Shown here: one piece after another, positions 50,909-62,019 of the stretch | Layout of the letters: every line of letters starts with the position of its first letter | How positions within the stretch are numbered: position 1 is the first letter of the stretch | From: Arthrobacter sp. FW306-2-2C-D06B | Lineage (GTDB): Bacteria; Actinomycetota; Actinomycetes; Actinomycetales; Micrococcaceae | Direction: 5' to 3' | Length of the DNA stretch: 64,000 nucleotides | NCBI RefSeq assembly: GCF_021789175.1 | Contig: NZ_CP084560.1 | Coordinates: forward strand, 4,216,001 to 4,280,000 | Notes under the pieces: generated by a model | The model's database searches: none | What the model was told of the DNA's origin: nothing | What the model saw: the letters and a program-made list of their open reading frames with translations, nothing else | Made by a program: the position numbers and the translations under genes

Positions 50909-51943
50909 ATGAGCCTCAGCGAGCTTCGAACCCTGGGACGCACAGGCGCCCTGATCAGTCCCCTTACCCTGGGAACCCTTAACCTTGGGACAGGCTCGGC
51001 GCCCACGGGCGCCGAAGAAAGCATCCGCATTGTCCATGCGGCCCTCGACGCCGGCATCACGAGCGTCGATACCGCTGACATCTATTCCCAGGGCGAGGCA
51101 GAGGCTATTGTGGGCCGGGCCCTCCATGGCAGGCGGGATGACGTTTTCCTTTCCACCAAGTTCCACGGACAAATGGGGCCGAATCCCGCGCACGCAGGCA
51201 ATTCCCGGCGTTGGATCATGAAAGCCGTGGAAGGTAGCCTGCACCGCTTGCAGACGGACAGGATCGATCTTTACCAGGCGCACCGTCCGGACTACAACAC
51301 CGACGTCCTGGAAACCATCACTGCCCTCAACGACCTCATCCGGCAGGGCAAGATCCTCTACTACGGAACGTCGGTATTCACGCCGTCGCAGCTTGTGGAG
51401 GCACAGTGGATCGCCACCACGAACCACCTCATACCGCCGGTGGTGGATCAGGTGCCCTACTCCTTGCTGGTCCGCGCGAACGAGCGCGACGTCTTCGCGA
51501 TCACGCAGCAGTACAACCTTGGCGTGCTCAGCTATGGACCGCTCGACGGCGGCTGGCTCTCCGGGAACTATCGCGTGGGAGTCGCCCAGCCCGCAAGCTC
51601 CCGCGCGTCGGCCGTTCCCGGGCGCTTCGACGTCTCGGCACCTTTCAACAGGAACAAACTCCTCGCAGCCGATGCCTTGGCCCGCGTCGCCGAGCGGCAC
51701 GGACTCACCCTCATCCAGCTTGCTGTCGGCTTCGCCCTGAATCATCCGGCCGTCAGCAGCGTGCTTATCGGTCCACGGACGGAGGACCATCTGGTCGACT
51801 ACCTCAAGGCCGCGGATGTTGTCCTCAACGAAGCAGTCCTGGATGCCATTGACGAGATCGTGGCACCCGGCACCAACTTCCTGGAGCGGGACGCAGGCAC
51901 GGTCGTACCGCACCTTGAATACGCGGAACTTCGACGCCGGTAA
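50909..51943 (+). CDS. Aldo/keto reductase
   Basis: 344 residues. TLGTLNLGTG, DTADIYSQGEAE (catalytic Asp and Tyr), STKFHGQ (Lys), YQAHRPD (His), and GVLSYGPLDGGWLSGNY give the full AKR tetrad and fold. ATG 50909 after GGAGG. NADPH-dependent carbonyl reductase of unknown substrate. The upstream 245 bp includes AT-rich sequence that probably contains promoters for both divergent genes. Confidence 0.92.
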   Translation: MSLSELRTLGRTGALISPLTLGTLNLGTGSAPTGAEESIRIVHAALDAGITSVDTADIYSQGEAEAIVGRALHGRRDDVFLSTKFHGQMGPNPAHAGNSRRWIMKAVEGSLHRLQTDRIDLYQAHRPDYNTDVLETITALNDLIRQGKILYYGTSVFTPSQLVEAQWIATTNHLIPPVVDQVPYSLLVRANERDVFAITQQYNLGVLSYGPLDGGWLSGNYRVGVAQPASSRASAVPGRFDVSAPFNRNKLLAADALARVAERHGLTLIQLAVGFALNHPAVSSVLIGPRTEDHLVDYLKAADVVLNEAVLDAIDEIVAPGTNFLERDAGTVVPHLEYAELRRR

Positions 51944-51997
51944 TCGGCTTCGCGGAGGACAGCCCAGGCCGCGCGCCGACTATACTCGTTCGCAATC

Positions 51998-52393
51998 ATG
52001 ACTAGCCTTCCGACTTCCGCCCAAACATCAAAAACCGGCAATGTGCGCATTGACGCCTGGCTCTGGGCTATCCGCGCTTACAAGACCCGTTCCGCAGCGA
52101 CGACCGCTTGCAGGGCGGGACACGTGCGAATCAACGGGAACCCGGTCAAGGCCTCCCAATCCGTGATTATCGGCGACACGATCCGTGTCCGGCAGCCTGG
52201 CTTCGAGCGCATCCTTGAGGTCCGCAGGCTCATTGCAAAGAGGGTAGGGGCCGAAGCTGCGTCCCACTGCTTTACCGACCACACTCCGGAGCGTCCCGCC
52301 GCGCCCGCCCTCGGGCTGCCGCAGCGCGATCGCGGCGCAGGACGGCCCACCAAGAAGGACCGGCGCGATATGCAGAAGCTGAAGGGACAGTAG
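51998..52393 (+). CDS. S4-domain RNA-binding protein, Hsp15-like
   Basis: 131 residues. VRIDAWLWAIRAYKTRSAATTACRAGHVRINGNPVKASQSVIIGDTIRV is an S4 domain of the Hsp15 type, followed by a basic tail (RPTKKDRRDMQKLKG). In Escherichia coli Hsp15 binds stalled 50S subunits carrying peptidyl-tRNA. Single gene between AKR and the UDG-like gene. Confidence 0.92.
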   Translation: MTSLPTSAQTSKTGNVRIDAWLWAIRAYKTRSAATTACRAGHVRINGNPVKASQSVIIGDTIRVRQPGFERILEVRRLIAKRVGAEAASHCFTDHTPERPAAPALGLPQRDRGAGRPTKKDRRDMQKLKGQ

Positions 52394-52533
52394 CCCGCGG
52401 AGAGGCGGGACGGGAAGCTCGCTGCAAGGCCCGGCGTCGGGCAGTTTTGTCCCTCGGCTCTGCAGGAGCGTGAGCGACGCGTAAAGTGACAAGAGACGCC
52501 GATTCTGGACGCCGCGCTGCCGAAGGAGAGAAC

Positions 52534-53151
52534 GTGACCATTGACTGGGACGAAAAAAGGGCTTTGCTACAGGAGCCCAACATTGCTGCCGTGACGCAGC
52601 TGTGCGACGAACTGATGGCCAAAAGGCCCGGTTCCACCGTGCCTTACATCGATCCGGTGCATGACGAAGATGAGTGCCGGATCGTCACCCTCCAGACCAG
52701 CCCGGGGCGGGCTCCCACCTCGGGTTTCGTATCGCACCTCAACGACGACGACGCTGCCCGACGTGCGCAGCTGATCTATGACTCAGCCGACTTGGACGTC
52801 CGCTATGTGATGCCGTGGAACTGCTACCCCTGGGTCCGCGACCCGGAACTGCCGCCGGCACTGAGCGCACAGGAGAAGACCGACGGGCTCCGCCCATTCC
52901 GCCAGTTCCTCAAGATCAATAAGCGGGTTTCCGCCGTCGTCGCCCACGGCGCAGAGGCCGCCGCCTTCCTGGCACTCTTCGAGAAGACCTACCACTCGCC
53001 GCTCCGGCAGCACGGGATCAAGGTCTACAAGGCGAGCGCGCTCGGTGGACGGGCATTTGCCTTGTCCGAGGCGAAGCAGCAGGAACTCCTCGCCAAGAAC
53101 ATCGAAACGTACAGGGACGCGATGCAGCGGGCAGGGATCCAGCACCTCTAG
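52534..53151 (+). CDS. Uracil-DNA glycosylase-like superfamily protein
   Basis: 205 residues. The VMPWNCYPW segment resembles the UDG substrate-binding motif, and VVAHGAEAAAFL a later one. PYIDPVHDEDECRIVTLQTSPGRAPTSG forms the front. Activity is uncertain because the classical catalytic motif is not clear. GTG 52534 with AAGGAG RBS. Confidence 0.6.
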   Translation: MTIDWDEKRALLQEPNIAAVTQLCDELMAKRPGSTVPYIDPVHDEDECRIVTLQTSPGRAPTSGFVSHLNDDDAARRAQLIYDSADLDVRYVMPWNCYPWVRDPELPPALSAQEKTDGLRPFRQFLKINKRVSAVVAHGAEAAAFLALFEKTYHSPLRQHGIKVYKASALGGRAFALSEAKQQELLAKNIETYRDAMQRAGIQHL

Positions 53152-53159
53152 CTAAGCCA

Positions 53160-54176
53160 TTACGCGCCTGTAACGGCACGAAGGACCTCCCGTGCGGTGT
53201 CTTCCCATTGCGGCAACCCCCTGCTGGCTGCCTCGGCTGCTGCGCGCCATCCCTCCCGCAGGGTAGGGTCGCCAAGCCACCTCCGCAGGAGCTTCTCCAA
53301 CGATCCGATTCCTGCGGTGAGATCGATCGCTTCACCGGCACCATGGGCGCCGAGCGCTTCGACGGCGCCGGTTCCCTTGCGGACCACAGCCGGTATGCCG
53401 TGCGCCAGGGACTCCTGAACCACCATGCCGAAAGACTCCGAGTGTGAGATCAACAGACTGAGATCAGCACGGAGCCACTGCTCCTCCAAGGCCGGGCCGT
53501 TAAGCTCACCTGTGGATTCCACCCGCTTTTCAAGTCCATTCCGGAGGATACGCTCCCGCACGGCGGCGGCGTACAAGGGGTCTGCTTTTGTGGACCCCAC
53601 AAGTGCCGCGGTCCACGCCAGATCCTTGATCCGGGCCAGCGCGTCGACAAAGAAGATCTGGTCCTTATTGGGGAGCAGGGCGCCCACCATGATGAAATGC
53701 TGTGCGGCTGTGGCTCGTGGACTCGGGCGTGTTTTCGAAGGGCGATCCACACCAGGGGTCGCCAAGTGCACGTTGCCCAGGCCCAATCTTCCGGCCGCTT
53801 CGGCAGTACGGGAGCCAGTGCAGAGAAGACCCGTCGCGGCGCGGAGCGCGCTCGTTTCCACTGGTTTCTTTCCGGAAGGGGGCATGTGGAGCAACACCCA
53901 GACCCGGTACCCTGTAGCGGTTGCTGTCTCGATTTCCATAGGCGCGCCCGTGGCGATCAGGCCATCGACAATGTGGATGGCCTGATCGCCTCCGGAAAGT
54001 GCATCGGCAAAGCCGCTCCGGTCTCCCGCATTTCCCGTAGGCCAGTCGCCGTCGAGCGTGCAGACCGAAACCTCTGCGCCCTCCGCGCGGAGTGCTTCAG
54101 CCAGCCTCGCGTTGTAGATGTTTCCCCCGGATCGATGGCGCACATTTGCGGGCAAAATCATGTGGATCTCGACCAC
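53160..54176 (-). CDS. Glycosyltransferase family 4 protein
   Basis: 338 residues. HRSGGNIYNARLAEALRAEGAEVSV near the N-terminus, FIMVGALLPNKDQIFFVDALAR (start of the nucleotide-sugar domain), and SHSESFGMVVQESLAHGIPAVV (the E(x7)E motif region). GT-B fold, retaining, probably uses a nucleotide sugar. GTG 54176 with GGAGG upstream; the longer frame is not used. Confidence 0.9.
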   Translation of the reverse strand: MVEIHMILPANVRHRSGGNIYNARLAEALRAEGAEVSVCTLDGDWPTGNAGDRSGFADALSGGDQAIHIVDGLIATGAPMEIETATATGYRVWVLLHMPPSGKKPVETSALRAATGLLCTGSRTAEAAGRLGLGNVHLATPGVDRPSKTRPSPRATAAQHFIMVGALLPNKDQIFFVDALARIKDLAWTAALVGSTKADPLYAAAVRERILRNGLEKRVESTGELNGPALEEQWLRADLSLLISHSESFGMVVQESLAHGIPAVVRKGTGAVEALGAHGAGEAIDLTAGIGSLEKLLRRWLGDPTLREGWRAAAEAASRGLPQWEDTAREVLRAVTGA

Positions 54177-54308
54177 GGGTAGTCCTCCATCACGCTGTTC
54201 GTTTGGCCTTAAGGTCCTCAGACCATGGTGTTGACCATATAGCCCGTCCAGCTTGCGTGGAAGGCGAACTACATGCCCGGCGCCGCGCATCGGCGGTAGA
54301 TTGTGGGC

Positions 54309-54815
54309 ATGGGACAGACTTCTTCAGACGGTCGGGATGTGCTCGCTGGTCGGCTCTTGGAGGTCGCGGAGTTCACCCACGCGCACTGGTTTTTCGGCAA
54401 CCTCTACGAGGCCATCGTCAAAATCCCGGACCGGGTCGCGGCCTCGGAAGCGAGCCGCGAACTCCCTCGAACCCCCTTCGGAGCGGGAAGCCCCGGGCGC
54501 TACTACGCGCCGATCGCGCCGCTCAATGCCCCCGCCGCCGTCGCCGCCCTCATCAGCGGATGGAGGCATTCCGACAGCAGGGCTTGGTTGATAGCGGGTG
54601 CCGCCAGCTCGGCCACGGGTGCTGCCGCTACGGCGTACCTGCTGCGATCCATCAACCCCAAGCTGTTCTTCAGCCCCCAGCCGCTCGACGAGGAGCGCCG
54701 CAAGCCGCTGTTGAAGCGGTGGTACAGGGTCCACGCCCTCAGGCTCACAGCCAGCGCGGTTGCCTTGGCCGCCATCCACCAGGCCCGGACGATCCGGCTG
54801 AGAAGCCGCGGATAG
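54309..54815 (+). CDS. DUF1772-like membrane protein
   Basis: 168 residues. HWFFGNLYEAIVKIPDR at the start, two or more hydrophobic stretches, and RSINPKLFFSPQPLDEERRKPLLKRWYRVHALRL, which resembles the DUF1772 signature. Function unknown. Divergent from the glycosyltransferase and converging on the 2H phosphoesterase gene. Confidence 0.7.
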   Translation: MGQTSSDGRDVLAGRLLEVAEFTHAHWFFGNLYEAIVKIPDRVAASEASRELPRTPFGAGSPGRYYAPIAPLNAPAAVAALISGWRHSDSRAWLIAGAASSATGAAATAYLLRSINPKLFFSPQPLDEERRKPLLKRWYRVHALRLTASAVALAAIHQARTIRLRSRG

Positions 54816-54818
54816 ACC

Positions 54819-55442
54819 TCAGCCGGGACCGCTATCCCGGAGGGTTTGGCGGTTCCTGATCCGCGATTCGCCGAAATCAACTCCCACCCGGCCAATCTCC
54901 CAAGGCCCGCGGCCCCTGTACATTGGCCTGCCCACAGCCACATGGGGTACCCAGCGAGGAGAGCGGAATCCAAGGGCAGGGGAGCTGAGGATGAAGTCGT
55001 CGATGTTGTCGACAAGCAGTTCATCCAGGAGTTCGTGAAGGGCGTGCACGAGGGAGACCTGATAGTCGCGCACCGACGCGGGGATATCCACTTCCAGTCC
55101 GCACACTCCGCCCCCGCCCAGGACGATCAGCCTTTCGGAACTGCCGGAAAAGGCCTCCAGCAGAGGCAGCGCCTCAAGCCACGCAACAGTCCTGAGCTGG
55201 GCGGACTCGACACCGGTGTTGCCTTTGGTCCAAGCGGCCACATCCCGGCAAAAGTCCTCGAAGACACCCAGGTGCAACAGTGTCATGTGCAATCCCCGCG
55301 GCCTGCGCAAGGCAAACACGTAGCGCGCCAACTCCTCATAGTCCGAGGGGCCCGCTCCGATACCGAGGACCGGCACCTCGACCGTTATGGGCGGTGCTGT
55401 CTGTGTCGTTGAATCCCATCCCCCGCGCGGACGGTTGGCCAT
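54819..55442 (-). CDS. 2H phosphoesterase-family protein (2'-5' RNA ligase-like)
   Basis: 207 residues. Two H-x-[TS/A]-like motifs: HMTLLHLG and HVAVGRP, as in 2H phosphoesterases. RNA-end or cyclic-phosphate activity is possible, but the second motif has Ala in place of Thr/Ser. Start at 55442. Confidence 0.72.
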   Translation of the reverse strand: MANRPRGGWDSTTQTAPPITVEVPVLGIGAGPSDYEELARYVFALRRPRGLHMTLLHLGVFEDFCRDVAAWTKGNTGVESAQLRTVAWLEALPLLEAFSGSSERLIVLGGGGVCGLEVDIPASVRDYQVSLVHALHELLDELLVDNIDDFILSSPALGFRSPRWVPHVAVGRPMYRGRGPWEIGRVGVDFGESRIRNRQTLRDSGPG

Positions 55443-55504
55443 GGGAGCAATTATGCTCCGGCAGCAGTTGGTTCGCCGCACGAATGCCGGTTCGATCGAC
55501 TGGC

Positions 55505-56656
55505 CTATTGAGTGTCTCTCAGTATCTGAGGCAGGAATCCCATCTGGTCGAGGCGCCACGTCAGCAACGGGGTCAACTCACTCGGCACCAGGCGGAGGCG
55601 GTATGTCCTCCTACCGTCGCCAATAGGCTCGATAACGCCTCGATCGAGGAGCTTCCGGATGTTCTGGCTACGGGTTGCAGCCGAGCCCGGGAAAGCCGAT
55701 TCAAGGTCCGCGGCTTTCGCCTCCCCCTTCTTCGCGACGATGAACAGTGCACTTGCTTCATTCACCGTAAACCTCGCTGTCTGCAGTCCTCTTCGCAAAG
55801 CGGGCAGTAGAAGTTCTTCTGTTACGAAACCCTGGGTCCCCAACATCGAAAGTTTCCTCATGTCAGCCAAGAGTCCCTCCAGAACATAGGTAGACCACCG
55901 GACGAGCGCCGCAGGCTCTAGCGAATCCGCGTCCTCGAGACGTTCGTAGTAGAGACTTCTGTTCTGGCCAAACACTGCAGTAGGGTTCAGCCCGCGGTAG
56001 CCAGCGGCGTCAGAGAACCCGTGTCGCCTCATCGCCGCATACGTGAGGAGTCTTCCAACGCGCCCATTTCCGTTCCCAAATGGATGAATCCATACGAAGC
56101 GGTGGTGGGCTAAAGCGATCTTCAGCAGTTCAAAGTTCTGCTCGACATCTGCATTGATGAAATCCAGGAGTGAAGTCATGTCACTGTGGACATCACCCGG
56201 AGCGGGCGGGCGGTGGGCGGATCCGCTGATGGTGACATCGCTCAGCCGGTATGCGCCAGGCGTACGATCGCCCTCACGCTCCAGCCCTTCAACCGATATT
56301 CGATGGATTTCCCGAACAAGTCCGTGTGTCAGCGTGGTTCCCGGGCTCACCGTTGCATCGACGAAGGCCGTTGCTTGTTGCAGCTGGACGATCTCTTTAA
56401 CGCCATCATTTTGCTGCACGTCGCCATAGCGATCGGCCCGTTCCACGCCCGCCACGGCGTCGACAATCGATGTGCGGTTTCCCTCGATACGCGCGCTCAT
56501 GATGTTCGACATCAGTTGGAAGAGGTCCTTTAACTGCGAAAAGATCGCAGGATGAGTCGTTCCGTCACCCATGTCACTACGTATCCGTTCTAGCTCAATG
56601 ATGGCCTTGGCCAACGGAGAACTGAACAGGAAGTCGGGAAATTCGATGGGCTTCAT
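55505..56656 (-). CDS. Fic-domain AMPylase-type protein
   Basis: 383 residues. The Fic catalytic motif HPFGNGNGRVGR is complete at 191-202. The N-terminal inhibitory helix SARIEGN at 54-60 carries the ATP-blocking Glu58, so it is a class II-type self-inhibited Fic protein. The C-terminal part has a winged-helix appearance (RSQNIRKLLDRGVIEPIGDGRRTYRL near 330-360). Its substrate is unknown. Codon use and GC look lower than in neighbouring genes. Start 56656 chosen over upstream ATGs. Confidence 0.88.
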   Translation of the reverse strand: MKPIEFPDFLFSSPLAKAIIELERIRSDMGDGTTHPAIFSQLKDLFQLMSNIMSARIEGNRTSIVDAVAGVERADRYGDVQQNDGVKEIVQLQQATAFVDATVSPGTTLTHGLVREIHRISVEGLEREGDRTPGAYRLSDVTISGSAHRPPAPGDVHSDMTSLLDFINADVEQNFELLKIALAHHRFVWIHPFGNGNGRVGRLLTYAAMRRHGFSDAAGYRGLNPTAVFGQNRSLYYERLEDADSLEPAALVRWSTYVLEGLLADMRKLSMLGTQGFVTEELLLPALRRGLQTARFTVNEASALFIVAKKGEAKAADLESAFPGSAATRSQNIRKLLDRGVIEPIGDGRRTYRLRLVPSELTPLLTWRLDQMGFLPQILRDTQ

Positions 56657-56837
56657 CGCATCAGGATTTTCGCCAGGGTATTCATAACAATTAAGACTAT
56701 GCCCCGCCATGCCCCTAGAAATCAACCAACTCTCCGCCATGAGGGCACCAGACAATTAAATCTGGGGCATTCAGCATTTAAGTCGAGAGCTCAAGCCAAC
56801 ATTGACACCACCCTGTGACCCGTGCCATATTCGTAGG

Positions 56838-57644
56838 GTGAACCTGTCAGACAGCCGGACAGCCGGACAGGCCGCCACTGGACAGCCAGCCATCAGCCAG
56901 AAAGCTGCGGCTGGCCAGCGCACCGCCACAAGCGGCGCCGTCCCCCGGCCGGCCCAAGCGCCCAGGCCATCAAGCCCCCGGCCCCTCGCCCGCTTCAGTG
57001 CCGCGGAAGCCGTGTTCAGCGCCGTCCGCAAGGACATTGAAGACGGAACCGTGGAAGTGGGGGCCAAACTCAGCTCCGAAGCCACCTTGGCTGCGCAGTA
57101 CGGAGTGAGCCGCTCGGTCGTCCGTGAGGCGCTCCGCTCGTGCACTGCGCTCGGGCTGACGGTCACCAAGACCGGCAAAGGGACGTTCGTCGTCGCGGAC
57201 CGGGTGGCCAATGACCTCACACTCGGCCAGTACTCGGCACGGGACCTCAACGAGGCACGCCCGCATATCGAAGTCCCGGCTGCAGGCCTCGCGGCGAAGC
57301 GCCGCAGTCCGGAAGACCTTGAACACCTCAAGGAAATCGTGGATTCAATGGCAGCCGAGACCGACCCTGAGACCTGGGTCAGCCTCGACGCCAGTTTCCA
57401 TTCTGCCATTGCCCGCGCAAGCGGCAACAAGGTGTTCGAAAGCGTTGTCGCAGACATACGCGAAGCCCTGGCCCATCAATCCGAAACCTTGAACATGGTG
57501 GCCGACCGCCAGCATGTTTCAGACGATGAACACCTCCGCATCGTCGAAGCCATCGAAGCCGGCGACGCCCCCGCCGCCGAAGCCGCAATGGCAGACCATC
57601 TCAGCGCCGTCAGCGTTGCGTTGGACACCATCCTCAGCAAATGA
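56838..57644 (+). CDS. GntR/FadR-family regulator of asparagine utilisation
   Basis: 268 residues. A disordered Ala/Gln/Pro-rich N-terminus of about 50 residues precedes the winged helix (AVRKDIEDGTVEVGAKLSSEATLAAQYGVSRSVVREALRSCTALGL) and an FCD ligand-binding domain. GTG start 56838. Upstream of asparaginase, aspartase and permease genes, so probably their regulator. Confidence 0.88.
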   Translation: MNLSDSRTAGQAATGQPAISQKAAAGQRTATSGAVPRPAQAPRPSSPRPLARFSAAEAVFSAVRKDIEDGTVEVGAKLSSEATLAAQYGVSRSVVREALRSCTALGLTVTKTGKGTFVVADRVANDLTLGQYSARDLNEARPHIEVPAAGLAAKRRSPEDLEHLKEIVDSMAAETDPETWVSLDASFHSAIARASGNKVFESVVADIREALAHQSETLNMVADRQHVSDDEHLRIVEAIEAGDAPAAEAAMADHLSAVSVALDTILSK

Positions 57645-57664
57645 TCCACCAACTGAAGGAAGTC

Positions 57665-58699
57665 ATGCCCACCCCGCATGCAACGCACGGTGCTCTGCAC
57701 GAAAGCGCCGCCACCACCCCGGCAGCAGCCATTCCAAGCACCCCACGCCACGTCCCCCTCGCGGAACAGACCCGCGACGGCTTGGTCGAGAGCATCCACT
57801 ACGGCTCCCTTATCGCCGTCGGGCCGGACGGCGAAACGCTCCTCGAAGCGGGCGAGCCCGACGCCGCGTTCTACCCACGATCCTCCCTCAAACCGCTGCA
57901 GGCGGTCGCGATGGTCCGCGCAGGCCTCAAGCTTCCGGAGAACCTCCTCGCCCTCACCGCCGCAAGCCACTCCGGTGCCGCAATGCACCTCGACGGTGCC
58001 GCACGCATCCTCGAGATGCACGGCCTGGACAAAGGCGCGTTGGAAAACAGCACCGACCTCCCCTACGGCAACGCCGAACGCGAAGCATGGCTCCGCAGCG
58101 GCGGCGAGCCCACCCAGCTCGCACAGAACTGTTCCGGCAAGCACGCATCCATGGCCGCCACGTGCGTGATCAACGGCTGGCCGGTCCAGGGTTACCTGCA
58201 CCCCGAGCATCCGCTCCAAGTGCTCGTGAAGGACACCATCACCGAGCTCACGGGCGAAGACGCCGCGGCCATCAGCACGGACGGTTGCGGCACCCCGCTC
58301 TTTGCCCACAGCCTGCACGGCATGGCCCGGGCCTATGCCCGCATGGCCGCGGCCGACAACACTGAAGCGGAGGGCCAAGTGGCCCACGCCATGCGCGCCT
58401 TCCCCGAAATGGTGGCCGGCGAGGGTCGCGATGTCACAGCGATCATGCGCGCAGTTCCCGGACTGCTTGCCAAGGACGGTTTCGAAGGCCTCCAGCTCGT
58501 CGGCCTGCGCAACGGCACCGGCGTCGCCATCAAAATCTCCGACGGCGGCGACCGCGCCCGCATGCCCGTCACCGTCCGCGTCCTTGAGGAACTAGGGCTC
58601 GACGGCGGCCAGCTCGCCACGCTCGCCAGTGCGCCCGTGTTGGGCGGCGGCCACCCTGTTGGCGTGCTGCGAGCCGCGAACTTCCTCGCATCCAACTGA
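57665..58699 (+). CDS. Asparaginase (AnsA-II type)
   Basis: 344 residues of the asparaginase II (DUF1223-independent, bacterial ArsC-independent thermolabile) family as judged from SIHYGSLIAVGPDG, FYPRSSLKPLQAVAMVRAG, ALTAASHSGAAMHLDGAARIL, NCSGKHASMAATC, and STDGCGTPLFAHSLHGMARAYARM. It would hydrolyse L-asparagine to aspartate and ammonia. ATG 57665 after AAGGA. It follows the GntR gene by 20 nt. Confidence 0.88.
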   Translation: MPTPHATHGALHESAATTPAAAIPSTPRHVPLAEQTRDGLVESIHYGSLIAVGPDGETLLEAGEPDAAFYPRSSLKPLQAVAMVRAGLKLPENLLALTAASHSGAAMHLDGAARILEMHGLDKGALENSTDLPYGNAEREAWLRSGGEPTQLAQNCSGKHASMAATCVINGWPVQGYLHPEHPLQVLVKDTITELTGEDAAAISTDGCGTPLFAHSLHGMARAYARMAAADNTEAEGQVAHAMRAFPEMVAGEGRDVTAIMRAVPGLLAKDGFEGLQLVGLRNGTGVAIKISDGGDRARMPVTVRVLEELGLDGGQLATLASAPVLGGGHPVGVLRAANFLASN

Positions 58700-58755
58700 C
58701 TTCGACTGAGTCCAACTGACGCAGTCAAACAAGCACAAAAGACCAAAGGACAGCA

Positions 58756-60180
<1,425 letters not shown>

Positions 60181-60203
60181 GCTGAGCCGCGCTGAACGTC
60201 CGA

Positions 60204-60231
60204 CGACGGCGGCCCTCACCAGCCGCCGTCG
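60204..60231 (+). terminator. Hairpin between aspA and the permease gene
   Basis: CGACGGCGG (60204-60212) pairs with CCGCCGTCG (60223-60231), 24 nt after the aspA stop. It may attenuate or end transcription, but the permease gene still looks like part of the cluster. Confidence 0.5.
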
Positions 60232-60304
60232 GGCATGAACGCGCGAAAAGACAGGCCGGACGGCGAGATCCGGACACCCAACAGGACACCCCCTAAGGAT
60301 TCCC

Positions 60305-61822
60305 ATGACCAATGCACCCATCACGGACCACACGGTCCCGCCACAGGCGCACGCCACTGAAAAGCTCCTCCACGCCGAGGACAAGGGCTATCACAAGAGC
60401 CTGAAGCCGCGTCAGATCCAGATGATCGCGATCGGCGGTGCCATCGGCACCGGCCTGTTCCTGGGTGCCGGCGGCCGCCTCAACGCTGCGGGCCCCTCCC
60501 TCGTCATCGCGTACGCGGTCTGCGGCTTCTTTGCCTTCCTGATCCTGCGCGCCCTCGGCGAACTCGTGCTGCACCGCCCGTCGTCGGGCTCCTTTGTCTC
60601 CTACGCCCGCGAATTCTTCGGCGAGAAGGCTGCGTTTGTCTCCGGCTGGTTCTACTGGATCAACTGGGCCACCACCACTATCGTGGACATCACCGCCGCG
60701 GCCCTCTACATGAACTTCTTCGGCAAATACGTCCCCTGGATGGGCGTTGTTCCGCAGTGGGCATGGGCCTTGATCGCCTTGGTCGTCGTTCTGAGCCTGA
60801 ACCTGGTTTCCGTCAAGGTGTTCGGCGAAATGGAGTTCTACTTCGCGCTCATCAAGGTGGCTGCTCTTGCGGCCTTCCTCGTGGTGGGCACCTTCTTCGT
60901 CATCTTCGGCACGCCGGTACCGGGCCAGGAGGTCGGCTTCAGCCTCCTCACGGATCACGGCGGCATCTTCCCCAACGGCCTGCTGCCGATGATCATCCTC
61001 ATGCAGGGTGTGCTGTTCGCGTACGCTTCGATCGAGCTCGTAGGAACGGCGGCAGGTGAGACCGAGAACCCCGAGAAGATCATGCCCAAGGCCATCAACT
61101 CCGTGGTCTTCCGCATCGCTGTCTTCTATGTCGGCTCCGTCATCCTGCTGGCCCTGCTGCTTCCGTACACCTCGTACGAGAAGGGCGTCAGTCCGTTCGT
61201 GACGTTCTTCGGCCACATCGGGATCCAGGGCGTTGACGTGATCATGAACCTCGTGGTCCTCACGGCTGCGCTGTCCTCGCTGAACGCCGGGCTGTACTCC
61301 ACCGGCCGCATCCTGCGCTCCATGTCCGTGGCCGGTTCGGCTCCGAAGTTCGCCCAGCGCATGAACAAGGCCGGTGTCCCCTATGGCGGCATCGCCATCA
61401 CGGCCGGCGTCTCGTTGCTCGGTGTTCCGCTGAACTACCTCGTCCCTGCTCAAGCATTCGAAATCGTGCTCAACGTCGCCTCCGTGGGCATCATCGTCAC
61501 CTGGGCAACGATTGTCCTGTGCCAGATGCAGCTCAAGCGCTGGGCGGACAAAGGCTGGCTGAAGCGTCCGTCCTTCCGGATGTTCGGCGCCCCCTACACC
61601 GGCTACCTTTCGCTGCTGTTCCTGGTGGGTGTGCTGGTGATGGTGTTCATCGACTCCCCGCTCACCATGCTGGTCACGGCAATTGCCTGCGCCCTCATGG
61701 TGGTCGGCTGGTACCTGTGCCGCAAGCAGATCCACGAGCTCGCCGCAGCCCGCGACGGTTTCACCGGCAGTTCCCCCGTGATCGCCAACCTGCCGGTTGC
61801 CGGTGCCGAGGACAGGATCTAG
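60305..61822 (+). CDS. Amino-acid permease (AnsP-like)
   Basis: 505 residues, about 12 helices. [22 protein letters not shown] is the AAT-family opening, followed by [26 protein letters not shown]. The context of asparaginase and aspartase supports L-asparagine or aspartate uptake. ATG 60305 is 124 bp after aspA. Confidence 0.9.
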   Translation: MTNAPITDHTVPPQAHATEKLLHAEDKGYHKSLKPRQIQMIAIGGAIGTGLFLGAGGRLNAAGPSLVIAYAVCGFFAFLILRALGELVLHRPSSGSFVSYAREFFGEKAAFVSGWFYWINWATTTIVDITAAALYMNFFGKYVPWMGVVPQWAWALIALVVVLSLNLVSVKVFGEMEFYFALIKVAALAAFLVVGTFFVIFGTPVPGQEVGFSLLTDHGGIFPNGLLPMIILMQGVLFAYASIELVGTAAGETENPEKIMPKAINSVVFRIAVFYVGSVILLALLLPYTSYEKGVSPFVTFFGHIGIQGVDVIMNLVVLTAALSSLNAGLYSTGRILRSMSVAGSAPKFAQRMNKAGVPYGGIAITAGVSLLGVPLNYLVPAQAFEIVLNVASVGIIVTWATIVLCQMQLKRWADKGWLKRPSFRMFGAPYTGYLSLLFLVGVLVMVFIDSPLTMLVTAIACALMVVGWYLCRKQIHELAAARDGFTGSSPVIANLPVAGAEDRI

Positions 61823-61855
61823 ACCTTTCAGCGCTCGCCCAAAAACTAAGTGCCC

Positions 61856-61904
61856 GACGGCGGCACCCGGGGTTCCGTTCGCGCGGAACCCGGGTGCCGC
61901 CGTC
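61856..61904 (+). terminator. Long hairpin after the permease gene
   Basis: GACGGCGGCACCCGGG (61856 on) and its complement ending at 61904 form a stem of about 21 bp with a one-base bulge and a short loop, 34 nt beyond the stop. Strong terminator candidate; no T-tract on the plus strand. Confidence 0.7.
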
Positions 61905-61916
61905 GTGCGTTGGGTG

Positions 61917-61982
61917 CCCAACTGACTCGCATTTGTTGTCGTTTTGGGGCCCCATAACGACAACAAATGCGAGCTAGTTGGG
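61917..61982. repeat. 66-bp dispersed palindrome, copy 3
   Basis: CCCAACTGACTCGCATTTG at the left and its near-complement ending GCGAGCTAGTTGGG at the right, 66 bp, with a short central loop including GGGGCCCC. The most symmetric of the three copies, just upstream of the FadR gene. Confidence 0.87.
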
Positions 61983-62019
61983 TGCCAGACATCGGATCAT
62001 TCGCCGTTAGGATGTAGCC

